Made by a program: the position numbers and the translations under genes. From Nevskia sp. (GTDB lineage: Bacteria > Pseudomonadota > Gammaproteobacteria > Nevskiales > Nevskiaceae), in contig JAKFUK010000003.1 in NCBI GenBank assembly GCA_021732745.1, forward strand, positions 124,001 through 188,000: 64,000 nt of DNA, read 5' to 3'. Positions 45,930-54,231 of the stretch are shown here, in pieces. The notes below the pieces were generated by a model. That model worked only from the letters and a program-made list of their open reading frames with translations. It made no database searches and was not told where the DNA came from. The stretch's first letter is position 1. The number at the start of each line of letters is the position of its first letter.

Positions 45930-47765
45930 ATGTGCGGAATCGTCGGCGCCGTCGCGCCCCGTGATGTCACCCCCCTGCTGGTCGACGGCCTGCGCCGCCT
46001 CGAATACCGCGGTTACGATTCCGCCGGTGTCGCCCTGCTGACCGACAGCGGCGCGCTCGATCGCCGACGCGCCCAGGGCAAGGTGCAGCAGCTTGCCAAC
46101 GACATCGCCGCCCGCCCGATCAGCGGCACGCGCGGCATCTCGCACACGCGCTGGGCCACGCACGGTGTGCCCAGCGAGCGCAACGCCCATCCGCATATCT
46201 CCGGCAACGCCGTGGCCTTGGTCCACAACGGCATCATCGAGAATCACGATGAACTGCGCGACGAACTGCGCGCCAAGGGCTACCCGTTTTCCAGCGAAAC
46301 CGACACCGAAGTCGTCGCCCATCTGATCGCTGATGAACTGTCACGCAGCGGCTCGCTGATGACCGCGGTACAGGCCGCGATCAAGCGCCTGCACGGGGCC
46401 TACGCCATCGTCGTGATCTCGCCGCTCGATCCGGACTGCATCGTCGCCGCCCGCGTCGGCTGCCCGGTGGTGGTCGGCTACGGCCGTGGGGAAAACTACA
46501 TCGCTTCCGATGTGCAAGCGCTGCTGCCGGTGACCAAATCCTTCAGCTTCCTCGAAGAAGGCGACGTCGCCGAAGTGCGCGAAACCGGCGTGGTGATCGT
46601 CGACAGCACGGGGGCCGTGGTTGTGCGCGCGGTGCGTGAATCGAGCCTGTCCGCCGATGCTGTGGAGCGCGGCGACTACGCGCACTACATGCTCAAGGAA
46701 ATCCACGAGCAGGCCCGCGCCGTGGCCGACACCCTGGCCGAGCGGATCACCGGCAAGCGGGTGCTGACCGCCGCGCTCGGGCCGCTGGCGGAAGCCCTAT
46801 TGCCGAAGGTGCGCCAAGTCCACATCGTGGCCTGCGGCACCAGCTATCACGCCGGCCTGATCGCCCGCTATTACATCGAGCAGGGTGCCGAACTGCCGTG
46901 TACGGTCGAAGTCGCCAGCGAATACCGCTACCGCAAGCCGGTGGTGCCGAAGGACACGCTGTTCCTGGCCATCTCGCAAAGTGGCGAAACCGCCGACACC
47001 CTGGCCGCCCTGCGCGAAGCAAAAAAGCTCGGCTATCTGGCCACGGCGGCGATCTGCAACGTGCCGGAGTCCTCGCTGGTCCGCGAAGCCAATCTGGTGC
47101 TGATGACCCGCGCCGGCCCGGAAATCGGCGTCGCCTCGACCAAGGCCTTCACCACCCAGCTTGCCGCGCTCGGCATCCTCGGTGTGGCGCTGGCTCGCCA
47201 CAACGGCATGAGCGCGGCCGTGGAAGCGCAGTACGTGCGCCAGATCGCCCATGTGCCGGAAATGATCGAGCGGACGCTCAAGCTGGAGCCGCAGATCAAG
47301 GCGCTGGCCCGACACTTCGCCGACAAGCGCCACGCGCTGTTCCTCGGTCGCGGCCCGACCTGGCCAGTGGCGCTGGAAGGCGCACTCAAGCTCAAGGAAA
47401 TCTCCTACATCCACGCCGAAGCCTACCCGGCCGGTGAACTCAAGCACGGGCCGCTGGCGCTGGTCGACGAAGACATGCCGGTGATCGCCATCGCACCGAA
47501 CAATGCGCTGCTCGAAAAGCTCAAATCCAATCTCGAAGAAGTCCGCGCCCGCGGCGGCAAGCTCTACGTATTCGCCGACCCGGAATCCGGCTTCACCGCC
47601 AGCGACGGCATCGAAGTGATCACCATGCCCGAGCACATCACCCCGCTGCAGGCCCCGATCATCTACACCCTGCCGCTGCAACTGCTCGCCTATCACGTCG
47701 CCCTGCTGCGCGGCACCGATGTCGATCAGCCAAGGAATCTGGCCAAGAGCGTGACGGTGGAGTGA
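45930..47765 (+). CDS. glmS: Glutamine-fructose-6-phosphate aminotransferase (isomerising)
   Basis: GlmS makes glucosamine 6-phosphate from fructose 6-phosphate and glutamine, the first step to UDP-GlcNAc. The 611-residue protein has Cys2 of MCGIVGAVA as glutaminase nucleophile. The glutaminase domain (about 1-240) includes GISHTRWATHG. Two SIS domains follow, with CGTSYHAGLIARYYIE and SQSGETADTLAALREAK in the first and LGRGPTWPVALEGALKLKEISYIHAEAYPAGELKHGP in the second. It ends PRNLAKSVTVE as usual. No glmS ribozyme was seen upstream. Confidence 0.97.
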   Translation: MCGIVGAVAPRDVTPLLVDGLRRLEYRGYDSAGVALLTDSGALDRRRAQGKVQQLANDIAARPISGTRGISHTRWATHGVPSERNAHPHISGNAVALVHNGIIENHDELRDELRAKGYPFSSETDTEVVAHLIADELSRSGSLMTAVQAAIKRLHGAYAIVVISPLDPDCIVAARVGCPVVVGYGRGENYIASDVQALLPVTKSFSFLEEGDVAEVRETGVVIVDSTGAVVVRAVRESSLSADAVERGDYAHYMLKEIHEQARAVADTLAERITGKRVLTAALGPLAEALLPKVRQVHIVACGTSYHAGLIARYYIEQGAELPCTVEVASEYRYRKPVVPKDTLFLAISQSGETADTLAALREAKKLGYLATAAICNVPESSLVREANLVLMTRAGPEIGVASTKAFTTQLAALGILGVALARHNGMSAAVEAQYVRQIAHVPEMIERTLKLEPQIKALARHFADKRHALFLGRGPTWPVALEGALKLKEISYIHAEAYPAGELKHGPLALVDEDMPVIAIAPNNALLEKLKSNLEEVRARGGKLYVFADPESGFTASDGIEVITMPEHITPLQAPIIYTLPLQLLAYHVALLRGTDVDQPRNLAKSVTVE

Positions 47766-47811
47766 GGGTGAATGGTGGGCGCTGGTGTTCTGCCGTCGGA
47801 AGAAAATAGGG

Positions 47812-47835
47812 AATTAGTAAGCTGTCACCGTAATT
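47812..47835. repeat. Left boundary inverted repeat of the 48-51 kb island
   Basis: A 24-bp sequence starting AATTAGTAAGCTGTCACC and ending GTAATT matches the reverse complement of 50868-50891 at 23 of 24 positions (one C/G difference). It lies 47 bp after the glmS stop. G+C falls just here. It is preceded by GG, which also occurs in the second right-hand copy. Confidence 0.85.
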
Positions 47836-47984
47836 CCGCGTAATTCCGGTTGTGATGAGATTCCCTCGGATGATCGGCGGTCGCAGGTACTGGCAATCCA
47901 AGCCAACGAAATATGAAGATTGAATGTCCGCCGGAACCGTACAGCTCATAAACCTGTGACGCGCGGCGAGCCTCGGCTTCGTCG

Positions 47985-48758
47985 TCAATCCGTTACCGTC
48001 GGGATCTTGTAGCTCCCTCTCAGCATTGCTGCAGTGGCCCGTGGCGGATCGAACTCCCAGTGCCATGGCTCACCATTTACCGTGCGAACGAAACCAAGTG
48101 CGGGAGCGTGTCGTTTAAGCCAGTCGTACACGTCGTTGCCATCCCCACCCGCAACATTGATATCAAATGCGATCCCGTTCTGATGTTTGGAGGTCCCCGG
48201 AGGAGCCGCCTTGTTAAATCCGGGAATTTTCCTCTTGTAACCGTCGTACAGATACTTCTGCTCAGGATAAGAGCGGAATCCGCTATTGATCGCCACCACA
48301 ATCTCATCAGACTTCGCCAAATTCACCATATCCAAGTAAGGCTTGACGGTATCAGCCGAAAGACGTTCAATTTCAAGCCGCGCGTCCACGATTTCTATCA
48401 AATCGATCTGCCCAAGATACTTCGACTCCGACCAAGCGGCGTGTGGGCCAAACTGGCCACTGCCCAGGGCAGGTTTGAGTCGATTGAGCGTTTCGTTGAC
48501 GAACTTCCCTTCGAGATTGGTAGTTGACGTCCAGCCCAGCAGTAATCCGTTAGCACTTACTGCGCGCCCGAACAACGAGGCCTTGTTAGCGCCGCTCGGC
48601 ACGATACGAACGTCATCGATACCCACCAATGTACCTTTGGGGATAGTGCGGAACGATCCGCCCATCATGTCAAAAGCCATTAAGTTCGCTGCCTGTCGAA
48701 TTCGCGCGTTCGGATCAGCAACAGTAAAGCTTTTGTTCAGATAACTTTGCTCGAACAT
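47985..48758 (-). CDS. M15 family (VanY-type) D-Ala-D-Ala carboxypeptidase/endopeptidase
   Basis: This predicted zinc peptidase cleaves peptidoglycan stem peptides. The 257-residue protein has SGFRSYPEQKYLY (about 159-171) and the zinc site SKHQNGIAFDIN with His192 and Asp199. The EPWHWEF motif carries catalytic Glu230 and His233. The N-terminal 100 residues (TIPKGTLVGIDDV... LLLGWTSTTNLEGKF) look like an SH3b-like targeting domain. It has no signal peptide, unlike housekeeping VanY proteins, which suggests export by a dedicated secretion system or lysis. Base composition is less G+C-rich than flanking genes. It lies next to a lysozyme-like gene. Confidence 0.9.
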   Translation of the reverse strand: MFEQSYLNKSFTVADPNARIRQAANLMAFDMMGGSFRTIPKGTLVGIDDVRIVPSGANKASLFGRAVSANGLLLGWTSTTNLEGKFVNETLNRLKPALGSGQFGPHAAWSESKYLGQIDLIEIVDARLEIERLSADTVKPYLDMVNLAKSDEIVVAINSGFRSYPEQKYLYDGYKRKIPGFNKAAPPGTSKHQNGIAFDINVAGGDGNDVYDWLKRHAPALGFVRTVNGEPWHWEFDPPRATAAMLRGSYKIPTVTD

Positions 48759-49107
48759 GCCCGCCCCTGAGTGCGCCGATTACTCACCAAGCGTTGCATG
48801 ACTCACGAGGTCGTGACCGTCACTCGAAGCAAAAGCTGCTCCGAAATGTGACGCAGGTCAAAATTGCTCCCCGTAAAGGGGATGTGGTAGAGCGTCTACG
48901 CCGGTTAGCAGCGCTTGCTAGGTATCTGTCGTGTTCCATCATATCGCTGTAACCCTGCAACATCTTGATGCGCAACCCGACGTGCCGGCTGATGCAAGCG
49001 TTCAATACTGAAACGACCTCCTTGATGGTCTTGCGCAGCCAGCACTATGAGAAAAGCGGCACATTCCTCAAAAGTCGTACAAATTATCTCAGGTCACGAT
49101 GCTTGAT
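48759..49107. other. Gene-free stretch inside the island
   Basis: These 349 bp separate the M15 peptidase from the lysozyme-like gene on the same strand. I see no supported gene; a minus-strand 61-codon frame (48820-49005) has no good start signal or recognised similarity. The region is lower in G+C, and could contain the peptidase promoter or a decayed gene. Confidence 0.5.
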
Positions 49108-49914
49108 CTAGCGCGGGTCGCCCGGCAACCTCTGTCCGGTGACGCGTAGATACGCTTCTGATGTGCGGTTGCCGGGGATGCCATCGACCTTGACGAAGGT
49201 ACCGGGGAAGGTGTTTAGCCAGACCTGTAGATCGATCGCGCGCTGCACGTCCTCAGGCTTCTTGGATTTGATGTTCGAGAACGCAACTAGGAGTGGCTTG
49301 GAACCAGTCTTGGGCGTAGGTTCGTCCTTAAACTCAATGTCGCCGCTCTCGCCCATGCGTCGAAGCAGAACGGCCGCGCCGCATTGCTCGGAGACTGCCG
49401 TCTCGGACCACAGGCCATCCTCGACGTACTTTCCCGAAGTGTAGTGCTCCGAGAAGCTCCAAACGTAAGGTGACAGGACATGCGGGTGATAATTCCGGTA
49501 GCCCCAGCCGTTGTAACGCTCGAGCTGATAAAGCGTCCCAGCCAGAGACCAGTCTGTATTCGAATCGAGCCCCTTGATTGCCAGGGCGTCGGCGGCGCTG
49601 AAGTCCCATGCGAATGGGGGCGAGCCGGTCTTCGGCCTGCCTGCCGGGACATTCTTCGTACGCTGACTTAGCGAGTCACCATTATGCAGATGTGTCTTGA
49701 AGTTGAGACTGCTTTCGAGGTTGTGGACCGCAGCAATGAAGTGCCATGGCACGCCTGATGTGGCCGACGCCTGTTCGTAGATCGCCCTGTAGCTGTTGAC
49801 CTTTTTCAGTACCTTCTCTACAGCGGCCGCACGACTTGGCCGGATCCTGCAGGTGTTGAAGAGCATTTCGTATTGAGCGCGCAAAGCCGGCGTCAGGTTT
49901 ACAGCTTTCGCCAT
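49108..49914 (-). CDS. Lysozyme-like peptidoglycan hydrolase with C-terminal peptidoglycan-binding domain
   Basis: The 268-residue protein resembles a lysozyme/chitosanase-like family found with peptidoglycan-binding tails in phage and cyanobacterial proteins. The core has WHFIAAVHNLESSLNFKTHL with likely catalytic Glu67, HNGDSLSQRTKNVPAGRPKTG, FSAADALAIKG and YNGWGYRN... SPYVWSFSEHYTSGK. The C-terminal 50 residues (DLQVWLNTFPGTFVKVDGIPGNRTSEAYLRVTG, spanning about 228-260) are a PG_binding_1-like repeat. No signal peptide is visible. It lies between a signal-less M15 peptidase and a divergent secreted protein. Confidence 0.87.
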   Translation of the reverse strand: MAKAVNLTPALRAQYEMLFNTCRIRPSRAAAVEKVLKKVNSYRAIYEQASATSGVPWHFIAAVHNLESSLNFKTHLHNGDSLSQRTKNVPAGRPKTGSPPFAWDFSAADALAIKGLDSNTDWSLAGTLYQLERYNGWGYRNYHPHVLSPYVWSFSEHYTSGKYVEDGLWSETAVSEQCGAAVLLRRMGESGDIEFKDEPTPKTGSKPLLVAFSNIKSKKPEDVQRAIDLQVWLNTFPGTFVKVDGIPGNRTSEAYLRVTGQRLPGDPR

Positions 49915-50065
49915 GTCGATTCTCCCTGGATTGGAAAGCCGCGAGGTCGGTGAGTGCCACTGATAATAAAGCTAGCACGGAGCCGCTTTGGGCGAAACTC
50001 GCTATGTCTGGATGCAGTACGGGTCTTGGTCAATAATCGAAACTAACACAGCAGGAGAGAAAACC

Positions 50066-50854
50066 TTGTCGATGCTTCGCGTAAATCTTGTACGAAGGGT
50101 CATTCTTTTTGGTGCCGCTCTAGCTAGCGGAGTCGTCTACGCAGATGCCGCGGACGTATTTGTCGACACCGAGTTTGCCGCGCGCTGGGATCTCGCTGTC
50201 AATCCCGGCAAGGATGCGGCTTGGCTGCAGGCCAAGCTGTTCCCGAAGCAGCCGGTTGAAGTGGGGCTTGCTGCAAAGGAAGTGAGCACCGAGGTATTCG
50301 CGATTCGTTATTTCGACTGGAACAGTCCTGCCCCTGGCGATTCGCCGTTTCGCGAGATCGTACGCGAACGCCAGAAGACGAAGGGCAGCAAGGTCACCTA
50401 TGAGCTGATGTACAAGCAGCGCGGTAGGGACTCGTTTGAAATTGCGACGAATGCTTGTCGACTGGAAACGGTCGATGGAAAAACTCCAGAAGGGAAGGCT
50501 GAAGTCGACGCTTCTCTGGCAACAGATGGCACTTTCACTCGCTCGTACTCGTATAGCTGCGATCTCAAGAAGGGCGCAAAGCCCTTTGTTCCGCCCACAG
50601 CACTTCAGGTGACCCCACAGCCGTGCTTTACGGCCGTTACCCGCCTAGAGGTCGAAACCAGCAGCGGTGCAAAGATCAAGATCGAGACGTGGAAGCTGCC
50701 AGGCGGCGATTTGATTGAGGTATCTTCGAGCGACCTCAACGAGGAGGCGTTCAAGGGCTCAGTCGGCAAGCTCATCACAGACGACAAGCTCCAGCTCTCG
50801 ACTGAGGGAAAGACACAAACCGCAGGGAAGTGTGCTGCGGAATTACGGAATTGA
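50066..50854 (+). CDS. Secreted (periplasmic) protein of unknown function
   Basis: The 262-residue product has a Sec signal peptide (MLRVNLVRRVILFGAALASG, likely cleavage after VYA-DA) and a beta-rich, charged mature part. Four cysteines (NACRLE, YSCDLK, QPCFTA, GKCAAE) could make two disulfides. I recognise no family. The start is TTG at 50066 with GGAG 8 nt upstream, or the ATG at 50072. It is divergent from the lysozyme-like gene across about 150 bp. A periplasmic protein beside two cell-wall hydrolases could be an inhibitor or immunity protein; this is inference. Confidence 0.8.
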   Translation: MSMLRVNLVRRVILFGAALASGVVYADAADVFVDTEFAARWDLAVNPGKDAAWLQAKLFPKQPVEVGLAAKEVSTEVFAIRYFDWNSPAPGDSPFREIVRERQKTKGSKVTYELMYKQRGRDSFEIATNACRLETVDGKTPEGKAEVDASLATDGTFTRSYSYSCDLKKGAKPFVPPTALQVTPQPCFTAVTRLEVETSSGAKIKIETWKLPGGDLIEVSSSDLNEEAFKGSVGKLITDDKLQLSTEGKTQTAGKCAAELRN

Positions 50855-50867
50855 ATTTGAATTGCTT

Positions 50868-50921
50868 AATTACGGTGACACCTTACTAATTATAATTCCG
50901 GTGACACCTTACCAATTCCCC
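50868..50921. repeat. Right boundary repeats of the 48-51 kb island (two copies)
   Basis: Two direct copies of a GGTGACACCTTAC-centred unit lie just after the 50854 stop. The first, 50868-50891, is the inverted partner of 47812-47835. The second, 50894-50921, begins AATTCCGGTGACACCTTACC and ends AATTCCCC. Such GTGTCACC/GGTGACAC units often accompany REP-type elements or their RAYT transposases, but no transposase gene is visible in the island. Confidence 0.8.
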
Positions 50922-50929
50922 AATTTCTA

Positions 50930-51532
50930 ATGGATCGGCTCTTGATGAGGCTGCTTTCGTCGGCTGGCCGCATCGCACCTTTTCGCGCTATCTCGCGCGG
51001 GAAGCTTCAACCGGTTTCCGCTGCCCTCGTCGCCCGGGGAAAGTAACCAGGGAAGGGCGCTCGGCATGCAGTCGACTCGCGGGAACTCCTCATTGCCCCC
51101 TGCCCGGCCGTGATGTTGGGCCAAGCTGGGGGTCAATCAGGACGACTCGCGCGATGGCGCGAAATATTCGACGCGGTGAGGTCAGTCGGGCAGGCGGCAC
51201 CGAGTTCGTCGGGATGCGCGGTGCAGCCGCTTTCCCAACCTACTCGGGCTTTTTCGTCGGCGCAGCGCAGGGCATGGCGGTGCTGTCGAAGGTGTCGTCC
51301 GATCCGGGCACCGTGCGCGACATTGCAAGGGTCAGCATAAGCACCTGGCCGGTCGCGACGGTCAATTGACCCCGCCCGTGACCACCTGCCGGGGAAGGTT
51401 CGCGGCCTGTGATCTTCGTGCGCAACAGGTTACTGGCCCGGTTCATGCACAAATAACGAGTCAGGAAGCGGTCGAACTGCTAGCCTTTCCCTACCCGCGT
51501 TGTTCCATCTGCCGCCGCGTGTCGGCCCGTTA
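50930..51532. other. Long gap without a supported gene
   Basis: About 600 bp between the island edge and the small lipoprotein hold no convincing gene. A 71-codon plus-strand frame (51154-51369) lacks a recognised family and a good ribosome binding site. GGGGTCAAT near 51127 and the perfect palindrome GGTCAATTGACC at 51360-51371 form a weak inverted pair. The stretch may be decayed sequence next to a mobile insertion. Confidence 0.4.
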
Positions 51533-51544
51533 AGGAGTTTTCGA

Positions 51545-51772
51545 GTGAAGATCCAAGGCTTGAGTCTGTGCTGTGCCGTCCTGCTGATGATGACTGCGTG
51601 CAAGGGCAAGGAAGAAGCAGCCCCGGCAGCCGCCCCGGTTGCTGCCGAAGTGCCGGCCGCTCCGGTTGAAGCCGCTCCGGTCGAAGCTGCGCCGGTCGAA
51701 GCCGCCCCGGCTGCTGCCGAAGCCGCTCCGGAAGAGAAGAAGGAAGGCGAAGCCGCCGCTCCGCAGCAGTAA
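51545..51772 (+). CDS. Small Ala/Pro-rich lipoprotein
   Basis: This 75-residue predicted lipoprotein starts at a GTG with AAGGAG 7 nt upstream, an excellent ribosome binding site. The signal VKIQGLSLCCAVLLMMTAC ends with lipobox MTAC; the mature chain is KGKEEAAP followed by repeated APVEA/AAPVE units and an acidic Lys-rich end. Such short Ala-Pro lipoproteins may act as envelope spacers. The function is unknown. It stands alone between the gene-poor stretch and glk. Confidence 0.75.
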   Translation: MKIQGLSLCCAVLLMMTACKGKEEAAPAAAPVAAEVPAAPVEAAPVEAAPVEAAPAAAEAAPEEKKEGEAAAPQQ

Positions 51773-51900
51773 AAGCGTTACGACTGCAGGATCTGCAGCT
51801 CGAAACCCGCCGATGATGCAGCTTTCGTCTGCGCCGCATCGGCGTCTCGGCGTCGCCCGGCCTTCCCGCCGGGTGACGCCGCTTTAGTTTCGCTTTCCCG

Positions 51901-52869
51901 GTGCCGCGTCTGCTCGCAGATGTGGGCGGCACCCATGCCCGTTTCGCGCTGCAATCGGCGGACGGGACGATCACCGCGCCGCAAGTGCTGGCCACTGCGG
52001 ACTACCCGGACCCTGTCGCCGCGATCCGCAGCTATCTGGCCGCTGCTGGCGTAGCCGGTGTGCGCAACGCCGCCATCGCCATTGCCAATCCGGTGGATGG
52101 CGACGCCATCCGCATGACCAATCACCCCTGGGCGTTTTCGATCGAAGCCACGCGCCTCGCACTCGGCTTCGACACGCTGCTGGTGCTCAACGATTTCACC
52201 GCGCTGGCGCTGGCGCTGCCCTTGCTCGATGCCGGCGAACTGCTGGCCATCGGCGGCGGCGAACGCCGCTCGAACGCGACCATCGGCCTGCTCGGCCCCG
52301 GCACCGGGCTCGGCGTATCGGCGCTGGTGCGCTGCGGCGAGCGCTGGCAAGCCCTGTCCAGCGAAGGGGGGCACGCCAGCTTTGCGGCAGTCGACGACCG
52401 CGAAGCCGCGATTCTCGCGATCGTTCGCCGCAGCTATCCGCATGTGTCCTGCGAACGGCTGATATCCGGCCCGGGGCTTACGCTGATCCACGACGCGCTG
52501 CGCGTGCATCACCGCCTGCCGGCAGTGGCGATCACGCCGGTTGCGCTTTCGGCACGCGCGCAGTCCGGCGAATGCGCGGTCTGTGCAGAGGCGACGCAGG
52601 TGTTCAGCGGCATGCTCGGCAGTTTCGCCGGCAGCCTGGCTTTGATTCTCGGCAGCTTCGGCGGTGTTTATCTCGGCGGTGGCGTCATCGCCGGGCTGGG
52701 GAATGCCTTCGATCGCGGCTTTTTCCGCAGCCGGTTCGAGGCCAAGGGCCGCTTCGCCGGCTATCTCGCCGGTATCGCAACGGTGCAGATCGTCGCCGCG
52801 AATCCGGCGCTGCGCGGGGTTTCGGCGGCGCTCGCCGCGCATCTGGGCAGCCGCAGCCTAAGCAACTGA
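51901..52869 (+). CDS. glk: Glucokinase
   Basis: Glk phosphorylates glucose with ATP in the cytoplasm. The 322-residue proteobacterial-type enzyme starts at GTG with LLADVGGTHARFAL (phosphate-1 motif). It has VLNDFTALALALPLL with the catalytic Asp, IGLLGPGTGLGVSAL, SEGGHASFAAVDDRE, and LGSFGGVYLGGGVIAGL near the C-terminus. It is downstream of a small lipoprotein and followed by an alcohol dehydrogenase after 135 bp; no operon partner is obvious. Confidence 0.94.
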   Translation: MPRLLADVGGTHARFALQSADGTITAPQVLATADYPDPVAAIRSYLAAAGVAGVRNAAIAIANPVDGDAIRMTNHPWAFSIEATRLALGFDTLLVLNDFTALALALPLLDAGELLAIGGGERRSNATIGLLGPGTGLGVSALVRCGERWQALSSEGGHASFAAVDDREAAILAIVRRSYPHVSCERLISGPGLTLIHDALRVHHRLPAVAITPVALSARAQSGECAVCAEATQVFSGMLGSFAGSLALILGSFGGVYLGGGVIAGLGNAFDRGFFRSRFEAKGRFAGYLAGIATVQIVAANPALRGVSAALAAHLGSRSLSN

Positions 52870-53004
52870 ACCCGCTTCAGTGACGCGGTCCGGCCGTCAG
52901 GCCAGCGATGCTCACCACTTGGCGCGGGCCAGTACCTTGGCGTATGGTCCGCCCGCGAGTCGCTATCCCTGTGCGGTCGCGATGCCTTTTCCCGGAGAAT
53001 CCGC

Positions 53005-54222
53005 GTGCTGCCATTTTCGCTCAAGGTGTTGTTTTTCAAGCTGGTTCAGCTAATCCTGAAGTGGTCGACCAAGGTCCTGACCTTCCGCACGCCGGAACTG
53101 TTCAGCGGCGCGGGCTCGTCCTTGCAGCTTTGCGAGCACATCGCCACCCGCACCGGCGTCAAGAACCTCTTGATCGTCACCGACGCCATGCTGGTCAAGA
53201 TCGGCCTGCTGAAAGCGATGCAGGACAAGCTCACGGAGCTGGGCGTGCGCTGGGTCGTTTATGACGGCGTGCTGCCGAACCCGACCATCGAGCAGATCGA
53301 AACCGGCCTGGCGATGCTGAAAGCCGAAGGCTGCACGGCGATCCTGGCGATCGGCGGCGGTTCCTCGATCGACGCTGCGAAAGTGATCGCCGCCCGCGCC
53401 CGCAACCCGCACAAGATCGTCCACATGGCCGGGCTGATGCGGGTGTTCTTCAAGCCGATGCCGCTGTACGCGGTGCCGACCACCGCCGGCACCGGCTCGG
53501 AAGTGACGATCGCTGCCGTGGTGTCCGATCCCTCGACCACCCGCAAGTTCGCGATCATGGACCCGAAGCTGGTGCCGATCGGGGCGGCACTCGATGGCGC
53601 GCTCATGGCCGGCCTGCCGCCACACATCACCTCGGCGACCGGCATGGACGCGCTGACCCATGCGGTGGAGGCCTACATCTCGCGCAACCACACGCCGATG
53701 ACCGATGCCGAAGCGCTGGAAGCCACGCGCCTGATCATGCAGAACCTGGCCACCGCCGTGCGCGAGGGCTCGAACCTGGAAGCGCGCCAGAACATGGCGG
53801 TCGCTTCGTTCAAGGCTGGCGTGGCCTTCACCACGGCCGGCGTCGGCTATGTACACGCCATCGCCCACAATTTCGGCGCTTACTACCATGTGCCGCATGG
53901 CCTTGCGAACGCCATCATCCTGCCGTATGTGCTTGATTTCTCGAAGCCGGAATGTGCCGAGCGGCTGGCCAAGCTGGCCGAAGTCAGCGGCCTGAAGACC
54001 GGCGGCGAAAGCGATCTTCAGCTCGCCGACAAGTTCATTGCCCACGTTCGCGCGCTGAACGCCGAATTCGGCATTCCGACGCAGGTCGACAAGCTGAAGG
54101 CCAGCGACATTCCGGCGATCACCACCAAGGCGCTGTCCGAAGCGCATTGGACCTACGCCGTGCCGCGCTACATGGACCGGCCGGCGTTCGAGACTTTCGT
54201 CGCCCAGATGCTGCCGGCCTGA
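53005..54222 (+). CDS. Iron-containing alcohol dehydrogenase
   Basis: This NAD(P)-dependent group III dehydrogenase oxidises alcohols or reduces aldehydes; the substrate is unknown. The 405-residue protein has GGGSSIDAAKVIA (cofactor loop), VPTTAGTGSEVTIAAVVSD, ATGMDALTHAVEAYIS and HAIAHNFGAYYHVPHGLANAIILPYV with histidines that bind iron. An N-terminal hydrophobic segment of about 20 residues (LPFSLKVLFFKLVQLIL) precedes the core. The start is GTG at 53005 with GGAG 8 nt upstream. Confidence 0.92.
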   Translation: MLPFSLKVLFFKLVQLILKWSTKVLTFRTPELFSGAGSSLQLCEHIATRTGVKNLLIVTDAMLVKIGLLKAMQDKLTELGVRWVVYDGVLPNPTIEQIETGLAMLKAEGCTAILAIGGGSSIDAAKVIAARARNPHKIVHMAGLMRVFFKPMPLYAVPTTAGTGSEVTIAAVVSDPSTTRKFAIMDPKLVPIGAALDGALMAGLPPHITSATGMDALTHAVEAYISRNHTPMTDAEALEATRLIMQNLATAVREGSNLEARQNMAVASFKAGVAFTTAGVGYVHAIAHNFGAYYHVPHGLANAIILPYVLDFSKPECAERLAKLAEVSGLKTGGESDLQLADKFIAHVRALNAEFGIPTQVDKLKASDIPAITTKALSEAHWTYAVPRYMDRPAFETFVAQMLPA

Positions 54223-54231
54223 GCCTGCGAC

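Noticed and set aside
48820-49005. A 61-codon minus-strand frame in the island
   Set aside because: There is no ribosome binding site and no recognised family. It could be decayed coding DNA, but it cannot be supported.
51154-51369. A 71-codon plus-strand frame in the gap after the island
   Set aside because: The start has no good ribosome binding site, the product matches nothing I recognise, and the region shows no other coding signs.
51127-51371. Possible small insertion bounded by GGGGTCAAT inverted words
   Set aside because: The match is only about nine bases, one end is a simple palindrome, and nothing inside looks like a mobile gene.
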